A stretch of DNA of 44,435 bases from a virus, in IMG/VR virus record IMGVR_UViG_3300035181_002356, positions 1-44,435 of that record, one strand, 5' to 3'. This document shows positions 22,601-30,254 of the stretch, one piece after another; the stretch's first letter is position 1, and every line of letters starts with the position of its first letter. The translations under genes and the position numbers were made by a program. The notes below the pieces were generated by a model that was given only the letters and a program-made list of their open reading frames with translations, had not been told where the DNA came from and ran no database searches.

Positions 22601-25305
22601 CTAATTCTCATCTTGAAGATAGTTCAGCTAGAGCTGATAGTGATTTTGTAAGGTCTAAGGAAGATAAGGCAGTAAAGGTTTTAAGGCCTTCGGCGTTTAC
22701 AAGGATTAGGAATGTTAATGGACTGCGCCTTGTGGTTTATAATGGTAAATCTTTTACTAAAAAGTTTGAAGTTCCCATTATTCCTAATGCCGTGAGAGGG
22801 ACGAAGATTGAGTTTTTCCCACAGCGCGACAATACAGTCGTCGCTGGAGATAGATATGAAATTGTGTCCGACGCAGAAGTTATACTTAACCCAGAATTTT
22901 CTCTGCGCAGGACGAGGGAGCACAGTAAATCAGCGCTCAAGTGGGAGCGCGGTAGATCAGCAGGTAGAAAATACAGTATTAAGATTAGCGACGGTAGGAA
23001 CACGTTTGTTAGATCTATTTCTGGAAAAGAAAGAATAAATAGAATTAGGAATATGATAAGTCAAAGCTCTACTATTTATGAAATTTTAGGTGCTGAATTC
23101 GGTAATTTGGGTGACATTCTTAAGGAGCAAATGAATCAAATTGCCATTAGCGAAAGGGCTCGCCGTACTGCAGAAATTCGCATGGAGCAGGGTGGAGATG
23201 TCGATTTGTGTGCAGATTTGCGGGCATTGGGGCGAAAGTTTGACGACAAAGGGAATAGAATAGATAATACTATTTTTGATGACTTAGGCCAATTACGATG
23301 TGTGGGTATCGGTTCTAAGATTCAGCCGTTACTTCACCCTCCCACAGAGGACGTGGAAGATTCACCAGAGGTCAACGCTCCCATAGTGGTCAATACCATT
23401 GCTGCAGCTAAACGTATGAAGGTTAAGCATTCTGGGTTTGCGACGAGGGGAGGGGTAAGTTTACTTAATAGCTTAATTGGAAAGAGAAAGCAAGGAATAG
23501 AGACTCCTCTATTGCAATCTGCCTTGCAATCATCTTATAATTCTATTCTTAACGTGGGCTGGAATGAATTTATCAACACGTATGAAATGTCTGCCAGTAA
23601 GAGATTTGCCAAGAAAAACCCGTATATTAACTTGGTTGACACCTATAAGCAGCTTTTGAAAGCTAAACGGTCTGGGATTCGTTTAGGCCCGGCTGCGGAG
23701 AGGCAATTTAAGGTACTAGGGAATATTATTGGAGAGGGTAAATCTTATTTAAACATGCCTATATCCAAAGCTATGGCTTTAATTCAGGACGATGTTCAGT
23801 GGGCTGTTCTTTTTAGGTTCCATGAGATGGCCGTCATAGAGAGGATGATTACTAATAGTCCTAAAAACGGTCGTGGGCAACATGCGTCAAGAGTGTCAAA
23901 GCAGCTGTTTTTACTTGGGGCCATTCTAGCGCACTATATTTATTTAGCTAAACATGAGCCTACGCCAGAATCCCTGGAGGCGGTAAAATGGTATGAGCAT
24001 TTCTTGTTTACCGAAGCTCAAGGGATAGTGTTTAAGTTTATTCAACAATTTGGGTTATTGGATGCTGGCTCTAGGTTGGGCATTACTGGCATTAGAGGTA
24101 GGGCTAGTAATTTGTTTACTGAAAAAGAGCAGGAGACGGTGAATGCCAGTGGGCAGCTTAGGGAAAATATTAAAAGCATTATAGATAGCATTGCTTCCAA
24201 TGACGGCTCCGTTGGATATATAATGGGGCTATCTAATTTCTTCGGCTTGATGCCATTGTGTAATCGGGTCTTACTTAATACCTTGTTTAAGGGCGTTGTT
24301 CCGTTTGGGACTAAAAAGGGAGAAAATAATCCCCGAATTAAAGAAGTGGCTAAGGAATTAAACGCTTTATTTAGAGAAACAATGCTTGGTAATAATTCTA
24401 CTTTACAATTAGATTCCAGTACTAACATGGCCCTTGGTGAATTGTCGGCTACGTTTTTACCAGAGAACTTCCGAAAACTATTAGCAGAAGAAGACCATGT
24501 TGATGAGTCTGAGCCTGTGGAAGGGGCAGATCTTACTGAGAAACAGCTTAAAGATTTGGAGCGTGAGGGCGCAATGTCTGTCGTATTCTATAAAAAAGCA
24601 GTGCCCCATAGATTTGCAAAACTTATGGCTAAACCCAGAAAATTAAGGATTACTACTATGAAATGTAAAACGTTTGGAGATCTTGATGTAGGAACAGTTA
24701 CAGAGGAGCCGTCTAGTCCTATGAACGTGCCCGAAGATAATAAGCGTAGACAAGAGCAGGCGTCGACCAACAGGCTATTGCTTTTTAAGTATGCAGATGA
24801 AAAAGTTATTGACGGGCAGATAGAGGCGTTAAGAGTTGTTTTAGCAGATAAAGATAAAAAAGTGCGATCTTTAAAGAAAGAGTGGATTAAGAGGATAGTT
24901 CATTCTGCTGATCTTAGTCAGTTTGATGAAAGTGTAAAGACAAAGTTTGCAAATGATACGTTTAAGGATTTCACCAGATTTATCTATAAGCGTGACAATT
25001 TACATAAGACTGTAGACCATTTACCAGCAATGTTGGGAAAACTATATGAAATCGTTTCCAATGGACATAAGTATGATGCTATTCCTGCGGATTTCTTAAA
25101 GATGTTTTTTAGTTATAGGTCCCCGATATATGATGTGATGCGTAAGTTGGTTAAGCTTTTTAATGATGATAGCTTTTTAGCTGAACAAACTGCTCTGATC
25201 GAGGATGTAATTTCTTCTAATAGTATTGAATACTCGCAGAGTGGAGACCGGTCTGACGAAGGAGAGGATGCCCCAAGCGGGACGTTAGTTAATCCTCATA
25301 CATAA
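13660..25305 (+). CDS. giant unknown protein of 3,881 aa
   Basis: One uninterrupted frame of 11.6 kb. ATG 13660 is chosen because GGAGGAG lies at 13650-13656; the frame is open to TTG 13630. Residues 1-100 are charged and disordered, with a KGKNKEVKE repeat. The rest alternates beta-rich segments (IIIAGEPDTYVVFDNKTGAY) and helical segments, with an acidic repeat linker (KEDEVVTEKEDK) at about residues 1247-1280. I see no long coiled coil, no transmembrane block of the kind usual in tape-measure proteins, and no motif of lysozymes, peptidases or the N4-type virion RNA polymerase. It lies directly upstream of the large terminase, two bases apart. It may be a virion-internal or ejected protein, by size and location only. 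It takes up about a quarter of the window. Confidence 0.75.
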   Translation: MAFILYSAKGKNKEVKESEEKGKNKEVKEESEEVETLLPGQGNLESAQAVLRGKPKKTKTDEKEITPKKPRITTKTVPEAVALEEIEQVEDTSSTLAETFEKAEAIYKKKRPYSFNTNSQYEIDTDPYYRVFERRNKIIIAGEPDTYVVFDNKTGAYNIGYKMGDGSVSWTRLTGNSKVLVAKMKEKLEHVPDIVDGPKESKVSAIWGGKLSRFFRLKKAVSYSNSAIFNVYVVSGRNIVPDLDWREQTFVKVGDYYRPVEKEWEPEDIFTWYRVIATVDNSSGERLLGIAKHRGASTFDVLVAKLDGSDSHRVAPNEVKLFDYVSGDQINLSDIGTYYHGFPNKESAKYASSAGTIATEFATEEVDKLDRSTFFFVDGEAPHRVVTGTRYEKVKEEDKIYIKAVTGPATGLYSDLFLRTALNAEPILPTKIDRVARIKDRKSGFYHADIMDAKKKESIFTQGHAVQFEIGSMDEDGAFYPTGKDGDVFWAILPTGRDFYVEVEKPAGGSASLAADTKTLELVSTATATPEQLDAVSKLILSAYPIFSKEIYDDEKLRREFASLLLEPHPNPIYAFSPVSQPEKSKALLNLFINFMFNNLESKLSKDSDNNVTSRENVLAKVDSYLSRVTKVDPHGLAQLFFGAPIKQVNVNIDQFYNDVIGSGVDQETATTERGPEQLRQRGKFIDFYIQSPMIGTLEAGRWIVEAVDAVTVEPSGIYVIKSHGTTKKKQSVYLAKRDWDLNFESGADDSRLPFGAVSFSIIDFRTGDVVANVITKEYEKDKFREISKDEFTKAFYSSRPIRETLDRRLSTGLRDIGLTSDKANTVSTQLIDQLSVLLSTPKVIAGILGVPKQDVVTWLHGPEKLDEKILVEVVSYFMSILGEDKHLELSVAKELEGLISKLSKPNKFSAKNFLDEAPTIAAELMVIVLNKLRSTMLMDKIATEARRSLDTYYDNLETAAFVKVATNLYSGPCAVFADKKDKNKIILYQEGRIYKVRDRAENSRLMDNVISNVVSSKNVFYISSLGRTAVKSEVSVVEKSDRATVENEVAKDIMTFISRYTGDTVMPSDFMEFVQTTIATKLNVKISLGILNKLGQMVAMPRSSFTPEKAQQIAKIFSAAAFIPRTLGHIVIYDIGAGKEGQSIKIYRDLASSNGFWTEVPSEWLVDPKTEKKGIVIHSNSRSTYIKNLISITQPAPAFGDIETTIAAMDRDWSQAPEAQKKVYDFFRRVNYSSGMCLANIVTFDKEDEVVTEKEDKKEDEVVTEKEDKKEDEVVTEELELLNIQMVNQKIKEFFVGSEKEPGILASRLRDVIKSGHKALSKDVKLHDPSTLAKGVAYWAMQNLHISASFIGLSSNSTVEFNKSSFVDLINAYLAMSEKFRADNLYVDALFAAIKVSLGRAMQIVMSDPRYELEREAVLAKVPEEYLSGDAVSQSRMVQLVDYLTQAIMSYWLSNLSSMSAPTGRLKVNQKFSGFSDLMRDPDEVVAGLASASPAYLIGLLLWALGDNKVQRAVRSSLGGANTGVTFHDVMEPDKLSPALIQQILFDTVGSFAVSLMSILDKSGSIVSKYYNLAILKDYNRARAHNATLSLRDFVDDTVNEEYRKKKMMEAWPMAFESMKTRATVQNWKSASAKSIISPSFALAAKFGAGAVIDQDMGPDKAINNGVPFLITALQALTKDHRFAFKMTAGILEKEDFSEGLPFAAQEIKRILETGKFKHSYKGKLDGDSLKKYLLNVYFEIRRRRRGAYYVRPEDSMLTDEGQSTLFADVVKELANKEGGLTKYSFSDVDKEFNFASLPNKTNDKFTPMDKFFEAFKKQILESGMNHEGAFSTIMQAFNYSKNYASFPLLIYMLNRNLGSIPNLSEIKYDKDFFETMGKALAATLMEVSKINALTDSAARGMQKSFISGDLSKIEIVSNIIAFVYCLNNPAIGDRLREIGKLDTPGRIVLNKNMMAARYRVPVKVRKILGVSGVSVSPDFIGMLDQGRVNSLADAIRIFSSRHQDIEDIVDYISGEALYMPEEAKKLFDVFASMAGYQLKESYGVVRIGAQEAIKKSMSGSYDASAEPQHNSYVLEAVRQINDNVVYNICGAVGKHKFDVKKPFSTGAIPVERFSNFTDAIKSALKSNGIHTSDDLVSAIYNTQRDTKPSGEQLYETICDMVTSMFPRQAPDSGLMPVSGATNAAWSFYITNRMVDVLLPEALKNEIKTADVEELSVADILALAEKVFDVLSTKLIGQSLDDLTSVNYKLNGQIAESSVPNDIQGSQTDVQKYYRNTMATNADKYIPTLRANVRALTARYQEVANGGSVNEALLSLSKVILDKKHDLDISGVAYRSLVKSIPLSERIETGVLEDKDKQVLVLPTFAVKTQDKINYYIVLQDLTTKKVNKIKDLDSDNVAIELYPGAEKDIAVVASVSGGYLTPTALSAVSNFEKALGQKMPVDKASVLLALFDYQLGSIVTALRDTLSAFEFYRSVIVKRMGFHSGSYAIISPSILEISATVPIIPKEELPDSFESFLSDFVDSSKDEILYLNDKLLSELLRSTVSVKVLKVDRNKKRRKCAIVAIETPGKRVTPKGVPVATTPSRRIIIPNVPYEYISSASSESVLPGVYFTSRERLLYALSHPLKEKEMSLKKFGLGPVDPTTLNSSWLQKHFDNIKQAEEAGALLTGATACAKRLMEHKLSEPIRTREPLVNKLTRVPVITTRDIHTIVLDVLNRKCKGSEQALEDINTHLAPTLPKLYSTIPVKTRTLANAMGKKSVRFNSGSELINVYWVPAVGADVEFEKNISKYYDTAKLAYGIKKTKSVGLGKSLTEATIIAPIEKAINLLSESLAVAEDLNDKSKVSIIKDAIDAARDHLDEDAVSGQTLMLLTKSLIGGSEITIPVSSSNMFCSLPQLMGAYPNWADLKNKLIVTPRLAETLSGGQEMPCSFTYVESYSDGSEIKVRIADMGDSFKVIPHKITLKSPSTNTDLGVATGGSNSHLEDSSARADSDFVRSKEDKAVKVLRPSAFTRIRNVNGLRLVVYNGKSFTKKFEVPIIPNAVRGTKIEFFPQRDNTVVAGDRYEIVSDAEVILNPEFSLRRTREHSKSALKWERGRSAGRKYSIKISDGRNTFVRSISGKERINRIRNMISQSSTIYEILGAEFGNLGDILKEQMNQIAISERARRTAEIRMEQGGDVDLCADLRALGRKFDDKGNRIDNTIFDDLGQLRCVGIGSKIQPLLHPPTEDVEDSPEVNAPIVVNTIAAAKRMKVKHSGFATRGGVSLLNSLIGKRKQGIETPLLQSALQSSYNSILNVGWNEFINTYEMSASKRFAKKNPYINLVDTYKQLLKAKRSGIRLGPAAERQFKVLGNIIGEGKSYLNMPISKAMALIQDDVQWAVLFRFHEMAVIERMITNSPKNGRGQHASRVSKQLFLLGAILAHYIYLAKHEPTPESLEAVKWYEHFLFTEAQGIVFKFIQQFGLLDAGSRLGITGIRGRASNLFTEKEQETVNASGQLRENIKSIIDSIASNDGSVGYIMGLSNFFGLMPLCNRVLLNTLFKGVVPFGTKKGENNPRIKEVAKELNALFRETMLGNNSTLQLDSSTNMALGELSATFLPENFRKLLAEEDHVDESEPVEGADLTEKQLKDLEREGAMSVVFYKKAVPHRFAKLMAKPRKLRITTMKCKTFGDLDVGTVTEEPSSPMNVPEDNKRRQEQASTNRLLLFKYADEKVIDGQIEALRVVLADKDKKVRSLKKEWIKRIVHSADLSQFDESVKTKFANDTFKDFTRFIYKRDNLHKTVDHLPAMLGKLYEIVSNGHKYDAIPADFLKMFFSYRSPIYDVMRKLVKLFNDDSFLAEQTALIEDVISSNSIEYSQSGDRSDEGEDAPSGTLVNPHT
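17398..17493. repeat. 36-base tandem repeat, coding acidic linker in the giant protein
   Basis: Units beginning AAAGAGGATGAGGTTGTTAC start at 17398, 17434 and 17470 (two full, one partial). They code for repeats of DEVVTEKEDKKE and mark a domain boundary in the giant protein. Confidence 0.9.
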
Positions 25306-25307
25306 GA

Positions 25308-27293
25308 ATGAAGTGTAGCGTTTGTAAATTAAAATTTGAACCATTAGATGATCCTACTGTGGGTATGTGTCCGGAGTGTAAGTTGTTTTTAGCTCGTGCC
25401 CCACAGGGCTGTCCAATATCTGTTCCAGAGGCCGCCAAAGAGATTACAGTTCCAGTAGCACAAAACTTCGTTAAAGATTTAACTTCGTCCTTTGAAGACT
25501 TAGACGTCATCAGGTGGTGCGAGAAGTATGTTAGTCTACCTGATAGCGATGGTTCTTTTAGTGTAAATAATTGTGGTAGAGATTATTTAAAGGAGCCGTT
25601 TTACTATATTACCGGTGAAGCTCTATCTAGAGAAGGTAAGCCCACTGTGATAGTTAAGGGTAGGCAGATAGGCTTTTCAGTATCCTCATCTGCTTTGTAT
25701 TTCTATTTATTAAATTGTGGGCTATATACCGACCTTAGGGTTCTTCATGCTTTTCCTTCTCTTTTAAACTCTGCGTCTTTTAATGATGAGAAGATCGAAG
25801 TAATACTCTCTAAATCTGAGTATATTAGACGTAGGACCTATACTCCAGAGACTATGTGGTTTGATGAGAACTCTAAGACTCCTAGCAGTAAGCCGCAATA
25901 TATAGGCAAGTGGACGCAACGAGTTAAGCAGTTTCAAGGCAATAATTTTTTGGTTGTAGACGCCACCTCTAAAGATGCTGGCCGTCTTAGGGGTCAGACC
26001 TTTCATATAATTTTTTATGATGAAGTTCAGGATATGACTAGAAAAGCTATAGAAAACTTAGAAGAAACTTTGACAACTTCTCCATATGGTCCGCCGGGTT
26101 TAGGAGTTAAAGTGTTTTTTGGTACGCCGTTTAACGAAGGGAGTTATTTTCATGCTCTATGGTTGAAAACCGACCAAAGGTTCTATCAGTTAAGATGTCA
26201 TACCTGTAACAAATTATATCCCTTCTATCAATATGGGTCAAGTTCTTGGAGAGATATCTGGATAGAAAAATATACAGTTAAATGTCCTTTATGTGGAGCT
26301 CTAGAAGATAAACGTGAAGCAATAAAAGATGGGGCTTGGGTTCCCACAAATCCAGGCTCGCCAATAAGGGGATATCACTTTAACCAACTGTATGTTCCGA
26401 CTTTATCTAAGGAAAGTATTCTTGCTAAAGAAATGGATAAGGCGCCGCAGCAATTCCAGAATGAGGTATTGGGGGAATTTTACACTGGGGCAATGTCGGG
26501 TGATTCTTATCGAGAGTTAGTTCTAAGTTGTGCTGATGATCAGATATCATATCCACCGTATATTGAACCATATACGTCTACGGCAGTAACCCTGGGTGTG
26601 GATTGGGGAGGGAAGATAGATGAACAGTCTTCTCAGGGGAGTTATACCTACGTATTAATACTTTCGCATGTAGATGGGAAGATGCGAGTAGAGAAGCTTG
26701 AAAGGGTGGATACTCGCGATCCCAGCGAGCAAGTGAAGAGAGTGAAAGATTTGTTTGTAAAATATTCTGTTATTCAGGGTATTGGCGATATGGGCTATGG
26801 CTTAGCCCAAATCTATGAACTTCAAAAGGAGTTCAACAGGAGGTTCTTAGGGTGTCATTCCGTGTCGTCAAAGAATGTCTATAATTATAATGAATCTTCT
26901 ATTCCTCCATTTGTTAGCGTTAATAAGGATATGGTTATCGATGAGATTTTGTCTCAGTTTAGAAATTCCAGATTCATTCTACCGTACAAAACTTCGGAAG
27001 ATCAGTTTATAACAGAAGCCTTAGCCGAAGAGACAGCTGGCTTATTGTCGTCTGAGAAGATTGTGAATGGCAATCGTGTTAAGGTTTTTGGGAAGCGCGG
27101 CGCAAAAACGATTGATGGTTTTATGGCTTTAATGTATGCCTATATAGCAATGAGGTTTACGCTTTCTGGTGGGTTTGCTACTAATGCACCGTTAGCTTAT
27201 GGGGGTGGTAGTAGGGCAATGCCACTACCTAAGAAGGTAGTAAATTTATCCCCCAACATCATAAGTAGAATGAAATCAAGGGCCAGACGGTAA
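25308..27293 (+). CDS. terL: terminase large subunit (DNA-packaging ATPase and nuclease)
   Basis: A 661-aa protein that pumps DNA into the prohead and cuts the concatemer. Residues 117-128 (KGRQIGFSVSSS) are the terminase P-loop region in a variant form, where the usual GK[ST] is GFS and a Lys precedes the RQ. Walker B is IIFYDE (D238, E239), followed by a coupling-type segment FFGTPFNEGS. The C-terminal RNase H-like nuclease has acids D432 (GVDWG), D494 (GDMGYG) and D603 (TIDGF). Two extra zinc-binding units are seen: an N-terminal ribbon (C3, C6, C21, C24) and one between ATPase and nuclease (C297, C300, C326, C329). The ribosome site is weak; translation is probably coupled to the giant gene. 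Portal follows directly, as usual. Confidence 0.93.
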   Translation: MKCSVCKLKFEPLDDPTVGMCPECKLFLARAPQGCPISVPEAAKEITVPVAQNFVKDLTSSFEDLDVIRWCEKYVSLPDSDGSFSVNNCGRDYLKEPFYYITGEALSREGKPTVIVKGRQIGFSVSSSALYFYLLNCGLYTDLRVLHAFPSLLNSASFNDEKIEVILSKSEYIRRRTYTPETMWFDENSKTPSSKPQYIGKWTQRVKQFQGNNFLVVDATSKDAGRLRGQTFHIIFYDEVQDMTRKAIENLEETLTTSPYGPPGLGVKVFFGTPFNEGSYFHALWLKTDQRFYQLRCHTCNKLYPFYQYGSSSWRDIWIEKYTVKCPLCGALEDKREAIKDGAWVPTNPGSPIRGYHFNQLYVPTLSKESILAKEMDKAPQQFQNEVLGEFYTGAMSGDSYRELVLSCADDQISYPPYIEPYTSTAVTLGVDWGGKIDEQSSQGSYTYVLILSHVDGKMRVEKLERVDTRDPSEQVKRVKDLFVKYSVIQGIGDMGYGLAQIYELQKEFNRRFLGCHSVSSKNVYNYNESSIPPFVSVNKDMVIDEILSQFRNSRFILPYKTSEDQFITEALAEETAGLLSSEKIVNGNRVKVFGKRGAKTIDGFMALMYAYIAMRFTLSGGFATNAPLAYGGGSRAMPLPKKVVNLSPNIISRMKSRARR

Positions 27294-27307
27294 TTGAGGA
27301 GAAGAGA

Positions 27308-30202
27308 ATGGATGACGATGCTAAGAAATTTTATTATGGTGACAGTAAAGAATTTGATCCTCTAAATGAGCTCTCCCCAGTTAGAAGAGAACAGCTCAAA
27401 AATGTATCAGGGTCAGGGAAAAGAGGTGGCGCTTCTCCAAGTTCGCATAAAACGGCGGACGCTAATCTGAATATGCCCACCTCTGTTACAGACGCCACAA
27501 CCTCGTTGGCCGCCTATAAGATAGCTTCTTTTAGTAAGACAGCTGAGTTTGGCGGTACCTATGGGGGGAATAATAGTGGGGGTGGCGGTGGTTCAGTTAG
27601 AACTATTCCTAGGGTTTACTCACCACTATTTGAGCTTTCTAACTTACAGTTGCCGAGAGATAGGCGCACGCTTAATGCGTGGTGTAGGCATTTCTATTCT
27701 ACTCATCCTTTAGTGAGAAACTGTATTAATCTACATGCAACGTTTCCTATTTCTAAATTTGAAATAACTTGTGATAATAAAAAGATTGAAACTGAAATGA
27801 ACGAGCTAGCAGAAGATATGAGACTTCTGCATGTTTTATATGGCGTAGCCCTTGTTTATTGGATGTTAGGTGAGGCGTTTCCGTATGGAGACTGGAATGA
27901 TAATGACAAGACGTGGCGCCGTTGGGTTGTTCACAATCCAGACTACGTCGATGTTAAGTATTCGGCCGTAACTATGGAACCTCTTATCACACTGCAGCCT
28001 GACGATACACTAAAACGCCTCGTTAGGAGTAATGATCCTAAAGATAAATACATTAGAGCTACCCTTCCTAAAGAAATTATTTATTATATTTCACGAGGGC
28101 AGAATATTCCCCTAGACTCTTTTAACGTAACCCACGTGAAGTTTTTGTCTGAGCCCTATGATCATCGTGGCACTAGCATTATTGCCTCTTGCTTTAAAGA
28201 TCTTATGCTATACGATTTACTTAGGGAAAGCGAATATGCCCAGGCAGCGAACTTGATTAACCCCATCACTCATGTTAAATTGGGGGATCCGCTTGGCAGA
28301 TGGCGTCCAACCGATGAAGACTTAGCACAATTCAGAGATATCTTTGTAGATTTACAGTTTGATTTGGACCCGAAGCTTATTACTCATGGAGCCGTTCAAA
28401 TAGAAAAGATTGGTAATGCAGGTGGTATTATTGACACTACTCCAAAATTAGACCGTATTATTAAAAACATCATGGCCGGTTTAATGGTCCCAGAAGGAGT
28501 TATTACCGGAGAGGGTCCTAATTATTGCTATGACGAAGAGACTGAGACTCTTACCAAGCGCGGCTTCAAGAGGTATGATGAAATTGTAGATACAGATGAA
28601 ATTGCCACATTTAATCCAGAAACTAAAGTGATAGAGTATCATCATTACAAGGAGAAGATAGTCAATTATTATTCTGGGAATATGATAAGTTTTAAAACAC
28701 GGTTTATGGATATTAAGGTCACTCCAAATCACAGGATGTATGTTAGAGATAGAAAGACTATGCAGTGGGAAACGGTCCAAGCTGCTGATGTAAAAGTGAG
28801 AAGCAGTATACTAGATCATGGAGATTGGGTGGGGCACACTCCAGAAACAATTACATATGGTGGTTTTGTTTTTACCCCAAAGGAATTTATCAATTTAGTA
28901 TTTTATACTTGGACTAGAAGTAAGGTTATTGAAGAAGACGGTCAAAAGGTAATGATATATAAATATGCTCAGCGTGGCCCAGCCGTGGAGTGGAAGGACG
29001 CCATGGTAGTATTAGGCGTTAAGTATGATGAGAAATATAAGGGCTATGTTATGAGGGATCAGAATTTTATAGAACTCTGTCAAAGAGAAATCAGTAGCGA
29101 GTTTGACACTTGGAAGCTTCCAAGGTTAATTGGAGATTGGTCAAAGCATGATATTTATGAGGTTCTTAATAAGTTGGCTGGAAGACATGGTATTGCAAAA
29201 AAAAGCTATGTGAGCAAAAGAGGATTACTATTAAGGGCGTCTTTTGCTTTGTACTCTAAAGAATTAATAGACTTTATCCAGGAGCTATTTTTCAAGTGTG
29301 GGTATTCAACTAGAGTAGATGCGGAATTTAAACCTTGGAGAAATAAAACAATTTATCGTATGAATTTTTCACATGCCGCTAAACAGACAGCTAGAGTAAT
29401 TGACCTTAGGTCTAAGGGCCGAGTACTAATGCCTTGCAAGTCAGAGGTGCCATATGACGGCATAGTATATTGCTTTGATGTGCCGCCAAACCATCTATTT
29501 GTGACTAGGAGAAATGGCCTAGTTACTATTCAGGGGAATAGTACCGCTTCGGTTGGTCTGGAAGTTTTGCGTCAAAGATATTTAATGTTCAGAGACGAAT
29601 TGGAATATTGGATTCGTAATAAGGTAATAAAGCCTATCGCCGTGGCGAGAGATTGGACGATTATCGAGTCAAAGCAAAAGAAGCTTATCATCCCCAAGAT
29701 ACAGTGGAATAAGCTTACTCTTAAGGACTTGAATGATTACATGCAAAAGGTGGCAGATGGGTTCAATTCAGCTAAAGTGGTTTCTCGAGATTCCTATTTG
29801 AAAAGTTTAGACTTAGATCCCGAAGAAGAGTTAGCAAATAGAAGGAAAGAGATGCTAGAGGATGCTATTCTTGCAAAGGAAAAAAGGATTTTAGAGTCTT
29901 CGGCTTATTCTCTCACAGAGATGCGCTCAATGACTCCTAGTACCGTAATAGAGGACAGGGTAATTCCAGGAACTCAACAGCCAGCCTCTCAATCTGGTGG
30001 AGGTGCACAGGGGCCAGATTTGTCTGGGGGTCTGGGTGGTGGTGCTCCCAATGGAGGTGGGGGCGGTATGCCAGATTTGGGAAGTGGATTAGGACCAATG
30101 TCGGAGCCCTCTTCATCAGACATTGCTCCAGGTGGAGCTCCAGAAACTGGAGAGGGGGCGGTGGGTACTCCTCCACCTCCATCGCCGGGACAAACATCTT
30201 AG
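27308..30202 (+). CDS. portal protein, interrupted by an intein
   Basis: A 964-codon frame with SD GAGGAG. The exteins are portal-like: LPRDRRTLNAWCRHFYSTHP near residue 113, then a long body, IKNIMAGLMVPEGVITGEG just before the intein, and SVGLEVLRQRYLMFRDELEY just after it. The C-terminus is Gly/Pro-rich and disordered. The portal forms the dodecameric ring at the head vertex through which terminase threads DNA. Residues 407-744 are an intein; splicing would leave about 626 residues. The N-terminal 100 residues are Gly/Ser-rich and contain FSKTAEFGG, a possible processing site. The position after terL and before the protease supports the call. Confidence 0.88.
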   Translation: MDDDAKKFYYGDSKEFDPLNELSPVRREQLKNVSGSGKRGGASPSSHKTADANLNMPTSVTDATTSLAAYKIASFSKTAEFGGTYGGNNSGGGGGSVRTIPRVYSPLFELSNLQLPRDRRTLNAWCRHFYSTHPLVRNCINLHATFPISKFEITCDNKKIETEMNELAEDMRLLHVLYGVALVYWMLGEAFPYGDWNDNDKTWRRWVVHNPDYVDVKYSAVTMEPLITLQPDDTLKRLVRSNDPKDKYIRATLPKEIIYYISRGQNIPLDSFNVTHVKFLSEPYDHRGTSIIASCFKDLMLYDLLRESEYAQAANLINPITHVKLGDPLGRWRPTDEDLAQFRDIFVDLQFDLDPKLITHGAVQIEKIGNAGGIIDTTPKLDRIIKNIMAGLMVPEGVITGEGPNYCYDEETETLTKRGFKRYDEIVDTDEIATFNPETKVIEYHHYKEKIVNYYSGNMISFKTRFMDIKVTPNHRMYVRDRKTMQWETVQAADVKVRSSILDHGDWVGHTPETITYGGFVFTPKEFINLVFYTWTRSKVIEEDGQKVMIYKYAQRGPAVEWKDAMVVLGVKYDEKYKGYVMRDQNFIELCQREISSEFDTWKLPRLIGDWSKHDIYEVLNKLAGRHGIAKKSYVSKRGLLLRASFALYSKELIDFIQELFFKCGYSTRVDAEFKPWRNKTIYRMNFSHAAKQTARVIDLRSKGRVLMPCKSEVPYDGIVYCFDVPPNHLFVTRRNGLVTIQGNSTASVGLEVLRQRYLMFRDELEYWIRNKVIKPIAVARDWTIIESKQKKLIIPKIQWNKLTLKDLNDYMQKVADGFNSAKVVSRDSYLKSLDLDPEEELANRRKEMLEDAILAKEKRILESSAYSLTEMRSMTPSTVIEDRVIPGTQQPASQSGGGAQGPDLSGGLGGGAPNGGGGGMPDLGSGLGPMSEPSSSDIAPGGAPETGEGAVGTPPPPSPGQTS
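28526..29539 (+). mobile_element. intein in the portal gene with degenerate LAGLIDADG-type region
   Basis: A 338-codon in-frame insertion from Cys407 to Asn744 of the precursor. Block A is CYDEETETLTKRGFKRYDEI; block B is TPNHRMYV (T472, H475). The C-terminal blocks are YCFDVPPNHLFV and RNGLVTIQGN, followed by Ser745 as the +1 residue. The penultimate residue is Gly instead of the usual His. The middle resembles a LAGLIDADG homing endonuclease (ELIDFIQELFFKCGYSTRV is typical of the second half), but the motif position reads VLNKLAGRHG without the acidic residue, so the nuclease is probably inactive. Splicing would join GEGPNY to STASVGLEVL. Confidence 0.9.
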
Positions 30203-30205
30203 TGG

Positions 30206-30214
30206 CTATTAATA
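30206..30214 (+). promoter_or_regulatory. CTATTAATA element, putative phage late promoter 3
   Basis: Exact 9-mer four bases after the portal stop codon and 40 bases upstream of the next start codon. It lies in a 52-base intergenic gap. Confidence 0.72.
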
Positions 30215-30254
30215 TAGTTATGTCGGTTGGGACCTTGTTGTTTATGGAGTGGTT

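Noticed and set aside
13660-25305. Giant protein as a tape-measure protein or an N4-like virion RNA polymerase
   Set aside because: No long coiled coil or membrane block, and no convincing polymerase motifs (no proper HD motif; a K...AYG stretch near 22058 is too weak).
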